A stretch of 11,995 nucleotides of DNA from Candidatus Parcubacteria bacterium (GTDB lineage Bacteria; Patescibacteriota; Minisyncoccia; JAHIHE01; JAGLIN01): positions 1-11,995 of the forward strand of contig JAGLIN010000083.1 of NCBI GenBank assembly GCA_023142975.1, given 5' to 3'. Made by a program: the position numbers and the translations under genes. The notes under the pieces are model-generated. The model was given only the letters and a program-made list of their open reading frames with translations, did not search any database and was not told the origin of the DNA. Below, in pieces: positions 1 through 5,122 of the stretch (within the stretch, counting starts at the first letter, position 1; each line of letters starts with the position of its first letter).

Positions 1-154
1 TCCACCATTCGGGAACATATAACGGTCCCATAAACGCAAAAAGCATAACAATAAAACTTGTCCATAGCATTTGTTTTCGCAAGTCTTTTCTTTTTGAATA
101 AAAAATTATCCAAATGAAAAGTAAACTTAGAGATCCTAATAAATATTCATACAT
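1..154 (-). CDS. Small membrane protein, lycopene-cyclase-domain-like, N-terminal 51 codons only
   Basis: An open frame runs from ATG at 152-154 off the left edge of the window. It reads MYEYLLGSLSLLFIWIIFYS, then KRKDLRKQMLW, then a second hydrophobic stretch ending near PLYVPEWW. Two membrane helices can be seen (about residues 4-19 and 31-44) around a basic RKDLRKQML loop. This pattern resembles the small integral membrane proteins of Patescibacteria annotated as lycopene cyclase domain proteins. That is family recollection, not a search result, and a carotenoid role is not implied. There is no clear SD. The gene begins 30 nt after the stop of the SDH-type proteinase on the same strand, so the two are probably co-transcribed. 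The rest of the protein lies outside the window. Confidence 0.6.
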   Translation of the reverse strand, partial: MYEYLLGSLSLLFIWIIFYSKRKDLRKQMLWTSFIVMLFAFMGPLYVPEWW

Positions 155-184
155 AAAATCATTTTTAGTTTGTAATTAGACAAC

Positions 185-1156
185 TTACAAACTCTCCCAA
201 GCCGATGTTTCAACATTAACATCAATGCTCGCTTTATTGTCTTTAATTATTCTTCTGATTTTGCCATTAAAGATAAAGCTATCAGTCAAATCAGCGCTTT
301 CTATAAACGCGCCAGAATATTTGAAGTTTGCCATTTCTTGCCCGCCTAATATTGCGACTGGATCAAATTTCTTTTTCAACTCCATTTTCTCCGCGTAATT
401 TTCGTATAGTTCCCACATTGTTTTTTCCAATTCTGCGTCTGGTTCAGCCATATTCAAGCCGAGAGAATCAGCTTCGTCTCTTGTAATCGGATAACCATGA
501 ATGCAAATGTCGCCCGTAATTTCCTTGACGATACTCTCAATTCTTTCTTTATCGTCGTTCTTGTCAAAATGCATCAGCAATAATTTTTCCGTAATTTGCT
601 TTGCCATTCTCGTCGCGCGATAGGCGTTGCCTAAAGACAATGGATGAATCTTCGCGGTAAGGTCTTCAAAAACATTGACCATCTGCTCATCCTTCACGCC
701 CGCTTTTTCTTTTGCCAGCAGAAAATAGGAATTCAAATCTTCCACGCTAATTTCCATTTTCTGTTTTTGATTAAGCGGATTTTCCGGATTGAACGGATGT
801 CCTGTAGAAGGATCAACGGGACTTAATTCTCCCAGCCGTCCCATTACAATCTTATCCGCGCCGATTGAAATCAGCGTCCCAGCGCTATGCGCGCGGTAGG
901 GGATAATCGTCTCAATTTCACCCGCGTAGCTTCTCATCAGCTTTATTAGTCGTATTGGCGTGATCATATCTCCGCCCCTTGTGTATAAAAACAAACTGAT
1001 TTTATCCTGCTTGCCGATTTTTTCAAGATGCTTTGCAAATATCGGAATTATATCCTCCGCCACTTTCGTCACAAACGGCTGTCTGTCGCCTGTGACGTAA
1101 GTAATAACTTTTGAATTCCTTTTGTTTTGGATTTTTTGGATTAGGTTTTGAGTCAT
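185..1156 (-). CDS. SDH-family (serine dehydrogenase proteinase, Clp/SppA fold) serine protease
   Basis: This 323-aa protein matches the SDH_sah (serine dehydrogenase proteinase) family, a branch of the ClpP/crotonase fold. Visible landmarks are a beta strand followed by TRGGD at 59-63 (oxyanion-type glycine pair), the putative nucleophile Ser91 in RAHSAGT, and IGADKIVMG followed by LGELSPVDPSTGHP at 108-121, with His120 a candidate general base. The C-terminal half is helical and charged. No signal peptide or membrane segment is seen, so it is probably cytoplasmic or peripherally attached. Substrates are not known; family members are thought to cleave proteins. There is no SD before the ATG. 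It follows the Cys-rich anchored protein by 36 nt and precedes the lycopene-cyclase-like membrane gene by 30 nt, which suggests an operon. Fold and family are fairly sure; the exact substrate and catalytic base are not. Confidence 0.85.
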   Translation of the reverse strand: MTQNLIQKIQNKRNSKVITYVTGDRQPFVTKVAEDIIPIFAKHLEKIGKQDKISLFLYTRGGDMITPIRLIKLMRSYAGEIETIIPYRAHSAGTLISIGADKIVMGRLGELSPVDPSTGHPFNPENPLNQKQKMEISVEDLNSYFLLAKEKAGVKDEQMVNVFEDLTAKIHPLSLGNAYRATRMAKQITEKLLLMHFDKNDDKERIESIVKEITGDICIHGYPITRDEADSLGLNMAEPDAELEKTMWELYENYAEKMELKKKFDPVAILGGQEMANFKYSGAFIESADLTDSFIFNGKIRRIIKDNKASIDVNVETSAWESL

Positions 1157-1192
1157 AGGTTTTATGTTATTTTGATTATCTATTAGTAAAAA

Positions 1193-1777
1193 TTACTGAC
1201 CATATTTTATGTCAATACAATATCCTGAAGAAATTTGTGTTACTAAGGATAAACTTACTATTTCGGTATATGGAAGATAGTTATTTAATTGATCTTTATC
1301 TAAAGAAAATGATTGCCTTTTAAGAAAAAATCCACGAGGTTCTTCTGGTTGTATTATCTCAAAAATACCGCTTGTTTTATAAATAGAAGGATAGGTATCA
1401 CAACCCTTACTATCACATCTAGATATATTACTATTGCTTTTTCCTCCACTTAATAAATTAAAAACTTTAGAATTTGTATTTTCACATTTACCCTCTGTAC
1501 AAGTCACGGTTTCTATTGGTATGCAAACCATAAAATGATCTGGCAAACGATCTATCATTTCATTATATGTATTTTCAATATTATCGTTTTTTAAAATTTC
1601 TTTCTCTTCTTCTTTTTTAATTATATTCTGCTCCTGTTTCTGAGGTGTAGTAGTTATTTGTTGTTCTTGTAAAGAATTATTTTTTATTTCTTTTCCATTA
1701 TCATTATTGTTTTTTGAAATTATAGCAATCATAATTATTAAAATGATTACACTTAGATACAAAATATCTTTCTTCAT
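1193..1777 (-). CDS. Membrane-anchored or secreted Cys-rich protein of unknown function
   Basis: I do not recognise this 194-aa protein. It starts MKKDILYLSV followed by an Ile-rich hydrophobic segment (about residues 5-20), which fits a signal anchor or uncleaved signal peptide; there is no lipobox Cys. A low-complexity linker rich in N, Q, K and E follows (21-70). The C-terminal part carries six Cys residues at 85, 93, 98, 121, 126 and 187, including two C-x4-C pairs (CTEGKC and CDSKGC). An even Cys count outside the membrane fits three disulfides, but that is inference. The ORF lies 62 nt after the MNT gene and 36 nt before the SDH proteinase on the same strand. No SD is visible, only A/T-rich sequence before the ATG. 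Its composition resembles its neighbours. Confidence 0.75.
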   Translation of the reverse strand: MKKDILYLSVIILIIMIAIISKNNNDNGKEIKNNSLQEQQITTTPQKQEQNIIKKEEEKEILKNDNIENTYNEMIDRLPDHFMVCIPIETVTCTEGKCENTNSKVFNLLSGGKSNSNISRCDSKGCDTYPSIYKTSGIFEIIQPEEPRGFFLKRQSFSLDKDQLNNYLPYTEIVSLSLVTQISSGYCIDIKYGQ

Positions 1778-1839
1778 GTTTTTTAAAATTAAATGAATTA
1801 ATAAAATAGATTTTATATTTTAAATTCTAATTTTAAACC

Positions 1840-2154
1840 CTAAACCACCCTAACTCCCGTTTTTTTAATTTCATAAACCAATGGATCGCTGTCATCCTTA
1901 AAGTCCTTTACCGTAAAACCATGCGGTTCAATTCTTGAATCAACATCCAAACTAAAATGCGACAATAACATCTCATTTTTCCACCAATTTCTTTTTAACT
2001 TATCAGAAACCACCGCGACATCAATATCGCTCCATTTATTATTTCTATTTCGCGCGTGCGAACCAAACAAATAAACAGCCGAGAAAGGATATTTTTCCGC
2101 TTTTAATTTACTAGCGTATTTTTTAACTATTTTTTTTGCGTTAGCTTTTGACAT
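1840..2154 (-). CDS. MNT-type minimal nucleotidyltransferase, antitoxin of a HEPN-MNT pair
   Basis: This 104-aa protein is a minimal nucleotidyltransferase of the Pol-beta superfamily. The signature is GSHARN at 31-36 followed by WSDIDVAVVSD, giving the metal-binding Asp43 and Asp45; a third acidic residue may be Asp70 or Asp72 (SLDVDSRIEPHG). MNT proteins encoded beside HEPN proteins act as antitoxins, and in studied type VII pairs the MNT adds AMP units to the HEPN toxin. The catalytic residues are intact here, so an enzymatic antitoxin is plausible. The ATG at 2152-2154 lies inside the end of the HEPN gene, a 28-nt overlap that points to translational coupling. There is no SD. Family assignment is firm; the exact mode of antitoxin action is inferred. 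Confidence 0.9.
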   Translation of the reverse strand: MSKANAKKIVKKYASKLKAEKYPFSAVYLFGSHARNRNNKWSDIDVAVVSDKLKRNWWKNEMLLSHFSLDVDSRIEPHGFTVKDFKDDSDPLVYEIKKTGVRVV

Positions 2155-2534
2155 AGTTTTTTGTATAAAATGGTAATTTTATTAAGGTAATCTTTAGTGA
2201 ATTCTTTGGTGCAAAGTTTGTAAAATTTTAGTTTGTAATCAGGATAGCGAGTGTTTAGATTAAAAGCGTTAACTTCTTTTAGTAATTTCACCTCTTCTTT
2301 TGATAATTCTATTTTAGCAATTTCTTCAAGCCTGACAAGATCATGCATATATGGAGCTTGTTGTTTTGTCTGTTGAACGACTAAAGCTTTCATAATTTTT
2401 TCCAGTATAATATGACCAAAAAATAAACAGCCATAATATTCCTTACTTTTAAATAAACTACTCATAATTCTGCGGTCACGCCCAGCTGTTTCTTCCCAGT
2501 AGCTTACAATTTTTTTGACTTGTGATTTATTCAT
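2127..2534 (-). CDS. HEPN-domain protein, probable toxin partner of the MNT protein
   Basis: This 135-aa all-helical protein has the layout of HEPN proteins (Pfam HEPN type): a helix with YYGCLFFGHIILEKIMKALVV split around residues 33-53, a histidine turn YMHDLVRLEEIA at 62-73, and FNLNTRYPDY at 91-100. Many HEPN ribonucleases carry an R-x4-6-H motif, but I see none: the Arg residues at 20-22, 68 and 96 are not followed by His at that spacing. It may use another active site or act without RNase activity. The gene starts 21 nt after the 3' end of tRNA-Leu with no terminator between, and overlaps the MNT gene by 28 nt. No SD is seen. Pair identity is well supported; toxicity is inferred from family knowledge. 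Confidence 0.85.
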   Translation of the reverse strand: MNKSQVKKIVSYWEETAGRDRRIMSSLFKSKEYYGCLFFGHIILEKIMKALVVQQTKQQAPYMHDLVRLEEIAKIELSKEEVKLLKEVNAFNLNTRYPDYKLKFYKLCTKEFTKDYLNKITILYKKLCQKLTQKK

Positions 2535-2555
2535 ATTTAATTTTTAGATAATCTG

Positions 2556-2638
2556 TGCCGGGAGAGGGAATCGAACCCTCATGGAATAAATCCACACGAT
2601 TTTGAGTCGTGCGCGTCTGCCAATTCCGCCACCCCGGC
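2556..2638 (-). tRNA. tRNA-Leu, anticodon CAA
   Basis: On the reverse strand the sequence folds as a class II (long variable arm) tRNA. The acceptor GCCGGGG pairs with UCCCGGC (last pair G-U). The D arm is GGCGGAATTGGCAGACGC. The anticodon stem CACGA/TCGTG encloses the loop CTCAAAA, so the anticodon is CAA (bases 2602-2604), reading UUG Leu codons. A variable arm TGGA-TTTAT-TCCA follows, then the T stem GAGGG/CCCTC with loop TTCGATT. The discriminator base is A. The 3' CCA is not encoded (CAGAT follows), so the end must be added by a CCA-adding enzyme. The 83-nt length and long variable arm fit tRNA-Leu. No intron is present. The HEPN gene begins 21 nt downstream. Confidence 0.96.
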
Positions 2639-2668
2639 GTGTTCAACTAATAACAAATAGCTTATTTA

Positions 2669-2697
2669 CGCATATCTATTCTAAAAACCACTGTCAA
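2669..2697 (-). promoter_or_regulatory. Candidate promoter of tRNA-Leu
   Basis: On the reverse strand a perfect -35 box TTGACA (2692-2697) lies about 55 nt before the tRNA 5' end. The -10 is less certain: TATGCG at 17-nt spacing (2669-2674), or the nearby TAGATA/TAGAAT at shorter spacing. It is the only promoter-like sequence between the XRE gene and the tRNA and could drive tRNA-Leu together with HEPN-MNT. Confidence 0.4.
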
Positions 2698-2717
2698 ATG
2701 ATTTTAAGAGCAGAGAT

Positions 2718-3014
2718 TTATAATATTCGCGTTTTGCCAATCCGAAATTTAAGGTCTAAATTTTTGGCCATTTCATAAATCAAATCCACTCCAACATTAA
2801 TCTGGCCATTTTCAATTTTAGAAATTTCTTTCTGAGTGGTTTTTATATTCTTAGCCAATTTTTGCTGGCTTAACCCTTTTCTATTTCTGGCGTCATATAT
2901 TTCAGCTGCCAACAAAATTCTCACTTTTGCTTCTTGGGAGTATTTTTTAAAAAGAGGATGCTTTCTATCTTTTGCCATAGCATCGCATTTTAATTTGTTG
3001 TTTATATTCTTCAT
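2718..3014 (-). CDS. XRE-family helix-turn-helix regulator (antitoxin-like)
   Basis: A 98-aa protein starting MKNINNKLKCDAMAKDRK. The HTH spans about residues 45-85 with the typical XRE pattern RNRKGLSQQKLAKNIKTTQ, then KEISKIENGQ and a closing helix DLIYEMAKNLDLKFRI. The N-terminal KHPLFKKYSQEAKVRILLAAEIYDAR helix and the LKFRI tail resemble HTH antitoxins of HigA/RelB-like pairs. No toxin ORF adjoins it: upstream is metG, downstream the tRNA. The start at 3014 is preferred over the longer frame beginning at 3101 because an AGGA lies 8 nt before it and because a good promoter (-35 at 3112, -10 at 3090) overlaps the longer start. It probably binds DNA as a dimer and may control its own promoter or the nearby HEPN-MNT pair; that link is a guess. 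Confidence 0.85.
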   Translation of the reverse strand: MKNINNKLKCDAMAKDRKHPLFKKYSQEAKVRILLAAEIYDARNRKGLSQQKLAKNIKTTQKEISKIENGQINVGVDLIYEMAKNLDLKFRIGKTRIL

Positions 3015-3022
3015 AATTCTAA

Positions 3023-3026
3023 TCCT
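3023..3026 (-). promoter_or_regulatory. Ribosome binding site of the XRE gene
   Basis: AGGA on the reverse strand, 8 nt before the ATG at 3012-3014. It supports this start over the upstream in-frame ATG and is the only SD-like site found before a reverse-strand gene in the window. Confidence 0.6.
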
Positions 3027-3089
3027 TTTAGGAAAAAGCTGTAAATTTAAATTGTGATAATAAATTATTTTTAGCGTGAGGTTATTTAT

Positions 3090-3117
3090 ATTATGGCTCA
3101 TTGGATATAATTGTCAA
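3090..3117 (-). promoter_or_regulatory. Promoter of the XRE regulator gene
   Basis: On the reverse strand TTGACA (3112-3117) is followed after 16 nt by CATAAT (3090-3095), or after 17 nt by ATAATA. The -35 lies only 2 nt beyond the metG stop codon, so the regulator has its own promoter in the metG tail. Transcription would start near 3080, downstream of the ATG at 3101. Confidence 0.65.
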
Positions 3118-3119
3118 GT

Positions 3120-4736
3120 CTAATTTTTTGGTAATCGCGGGAACAAAATTTCACCTTTTTTTATTTTCGTCTTTAGTTTTAATCCGTCCCATTCTTGAGC
3201 TTCTTTTAAATTTTTATTTAGTTCAATCTTTCTTTCCTTTTTATCCGCGAATAATTGTTCAAAAATCTTCATTGAAGTTTCTGGCATAAAGGGATATATC
3301 ATCCAAGCGATGTGGCGGAGGCTTTCTGATAAATTATAAATAATTTTTTCCTTTTCTTTTCCTTCTAATTGCCATGGTTTATTTATTTCAATATATTCAT
3401 CGCAAGCGCTCATAAATTTTTGTGTTATTTCTAACGCTTCGTTTAATCTAAAATTATTTAATAATTTCTCATAGTCAAGCCAAGTATTTTTAGCTTTTAG
3501 GGCGAGGTCTTTAGCCTGAAGATTAGATGCTTTTGGGCAGAAGTCTTTATTCCAAGATAGCGCAATAATTCTTGCTGTTAAATTCCCAATTCCATTTGCC
3601 AAATCAGCCTGATAAATTTCTTCAAATCTATCATACGAAAAATCACCGTCGCTTCTGGATGGAATTTCTTTTAATAAATAATATCGCAAAGCGTCAACGC
3701 CGTATTTATCAATTATTTCAAATGGGTCAATAACATTGCCAAGAGACTTGCTCATTTTCTGTCCATTAGAAGTTATAAAGCCGTGGACGAATATTTTTTT
3801 TGGAAGGGGTAAATTAGCTGATAATAACATTGCTGGCCAAATTGCGGCGTGAAATCTGAGAATATCTTTGCCGATAATATGGATGTCGGCGGGCCAGTAT
3901 TTTTGAAAATTTTCATTTTGAAATTCAGGTTTTAACTTGCAAAGATCTGTTTTAGTTAAACCATGATCTCTATGCTCTAAAGAGCGAACTTCAGATTCTC
4001 CATATCCTAGCGCAGAAATATAATTTGTCAGCGCGTCGCACCAGACATACATCGTTTGTGAATGGTCGTTGGGAACTGGAATTCCCCAGTCTAAAACTTT
4101 TTTAGAACGAGAAAAACTAATATCTTTTAATCCTGATTTGATCACATTTAAAATCTCATTCTTTCTGCTTTCTGGTAAAATTTCAAGTTCTCCTAATTCA
4201 ATTTTTTCCTGAATTATTTTTGAATAATTAGATAATCTAAAAAAATAATTTTCTTCTTTGATTTTCTCTGGCGCTTTTTGATGGTTTGGACATTTGCCGT
4301 CAACTAAATCTTTTTCAGTTAAATACGCTTCGCATCCTACGCAATAACATCCTTCGTAGCTATCCTTATAAATATCTCCAGATTCAGCTAATTTATCCCA
4401 AATTTTCTGAGCCGCTGGCCAATGGCGTTTTTTATCTGTTGTGCGGATAAAATCATTATTAGAAATATCAAGCGTATCTAATAACAGCTGAAATTTAGCC
4501 GAATTCTCATCAACAAATTTTTGCGGTTCCATCTTTTTTTCTTCTGCTGTTTTTTTATTCTTAGATCCATTTTCATCTGTGCCTGACAACAAAAAAACAT
4601 CATCGCCTTTCATCCGATGATATCTTGCCAAAACATCCGCCTGGCAAACTTCCATCGCAAATCCGATGTGCGGCGCAGCGTTGGCATAGGCGATGGAGGT
4701 GGTGATATAAAATGTTTTAGGTTTAAGTATTGACAT
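3120..4736 (-). CDS. metG: Methionyl-tRNA synthetase
   Basis: This 538-aa class I synthetase charges tRNA-Met in the cytoplasm. Landmarks are FYITTSIAYANAAPHIGF near the start (the HIGH motif at 23-26 reads HIGF), GTDENGSK at 52-59, a zinc-knuckle region with Cys132-x2-Cys135 and Cys149-x2-His152, WCDALTNYISALGYG at 232-246, WPADIHIIGKDILRFH at 281-296, and an intact KMSKS at 327-331. The anticodon-binding helical domain fills the C-terminal third. There is no C-terminal EMAP-type tRNA-binding domain, so it is the short form. A charged stretch of about 25 residues (roughly 248-274) sits between the ALGYG and WPAD motifs and looks like an insertion. The second His of HIGH is replaced by Phe, which I recall as typical of Patescibacteria MetRS. 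There is no SD at the ATG. Identity is certain. Confidence 0.97.
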   Translation of the reverse strand: MSILKPKTFYITTSIAYANAAPHIGFAMEVCQADVLARYHRMKGDDVFLLSGTDENGSKNKKTAEEKKMEPQKFVDENSAKFQLLLDTLDISNNDFIRTTDKKRHWPAAQKIWDKLAESGDIYKDSYEGCYCVGCEAYLTEKDLVDGKCPNHQKAPEKIKEENYFFRLSNYSKIIQEKIELGELEILPESRKNEILNVIKSGLKDISFSRSKKVLDWGIPVPNDHSQTMYVWCDALTNYISALGYGESEVRSLEHRDHGLTKTDLCKLKPEFQNENFQKYWPADIHIIGKDILRFHAAIWPAMLLSANLPLPKKIFVHGFITSNGQKMSKSLGNVIDPFEIIDKYGVDALRYYLLKEIPSRSDGDFSYDRFEEIYQADLANGIGNLTARIIALSWNKDFCPKASNLQAKDLALKAKNTWLDYEKLLNNFRLNEALEITQKFMSACDEYIEINKPWQLEGKEKEKIIYNLSESLRHIAWMIYPFMPETSMKIFEQLFADKKERKIELNKNLKEAQEWDGLKLKTKIKKGEILFPRLPKN

Positions 4737-4775
4737 AAAACTATATAAGACTGATTTATCTCAGCTCTTTTTTTC

Positions 4776-4804
4776 TTGACAAACAAACAATAAAAAGTTA
4801 TATT
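4776..4804 (+). promoter_or_regulatory. Strong sigma70-like promoter of the 59-codon forward gene
   Basis: TTGACA (4776-4781), a 17-nt spacer, then TATATT (4799-4804). Transcription would start near 4811, leaving a leader of about 17 nt that carries the SD. It lies between the metG start and the small gene and faces away from metG. Confidence 0.8.
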
Positions 4805-4813
4805 TTGATTATC

Positions 4814-4819
4814 AGGAGG
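4814..4819 (+). promoter_or_regulatory. Ribosome binding site AGGAGG
   Basis: A full AGGAGG ends 8 nt before the ATG at 4828. It decides the start of a gene too short to be found by length alone. Confidence 0.85.
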
Positions 4820-4827
4820 AGTAGACC

Positions 4828-5007
4828 ATGGCAAAGACATTTGTAAAAATAAGTAAAAATGTTTCTAAAGGAAATTTTGACAAACGACCTGACTTGATAA
4901 AGTATTGCCATTTTATCGTTGAGTACGAATTTGTTCCAAAGAGGGTAAAAAATAGATTCTTTGAGTTTCGTAGACTTGAAAGGAGTAGAACACTCATAGG
5001 AAAATAA
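4828..5007 (+). CDS. Small basic 59-aa protein of unknown function
   Basis: An open frame of 59 codons reads MAKTFVKISKNVSKGNFDKR, then PDLIKYCHFIVEYEFVPKR, then VKNRFFEFRRLERSRTLIGK, ending TAA. I do not recognise it. It is strongly basic (many K and R, few acidic residues), has a single Cys and no membrane segment; an alternating pattern (CHFIVEYEF) suggests beta strands. A compact nucleic-acid-binding protein would fit the charge, but that is speculation. The case that it is real rests on context: a consensus promoter, a perfect AGGAGG at ideal spacing, and an intrinsic terminator 4 nt after the stop. It sits alone on the forward strand between metG and topA, which run the other way. A longer reverse-strand frame over the same bases has no such signals. 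Confidence 0.75.
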   Translation: MAKTFVKISKNVSKGNFDKRPDLIKYCHFIVEYEFVPKRVKNRFFEFRRLERSRTLIGK

Positions 5008-5010
5008 TTG

Positions 5011-5042
5011 CTTTCAATATTTTTATTGGAAGTATTTTTTTT
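5011..5042 (+). terminator. Intrinsic terminator of the 59-codon gene
   Basis: CTTTCAATA pairs with TATTGGAAG (9 bp with one G-U) around a TTTT loop, followed by TA and eight T residues. It lies 4 nt after the stop at 5007. Read on the reverse strand there is no T tract, so it is one-directional and does not serve topA. Confidence 0.85.
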
Positions 5043-5122
5043 GTAGTTAAGAGTTAGAAGGAAAATTATAAACTTGTTTTCTATTGGATCGTACAATTAT
5101 TATAAGTAGAAAAAATAATAAG

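Noticed and set aside
3015..3101. N-terminal 29-residue extension of the XRE protein
   Set aside because: The promoter at 3090-3117 overlaps the upstream ATG, and AGGA lies correctly before the inner ATG at 3014.
2150..4736. TTGACA on the forward strand at the MNT and metG start codons
   Set aside because: It is a by-product of ATGTCA after T/A-rich sequence. No -10 at 15-19 nt follows and no forward gene lies downstream.
4812..5096. 94-codon reverse-strand frame over the 59-aa gene
   Set aside because: It has no promoter, SD or family resemblance, while the forward frame has a full set of expression signals in the right order.
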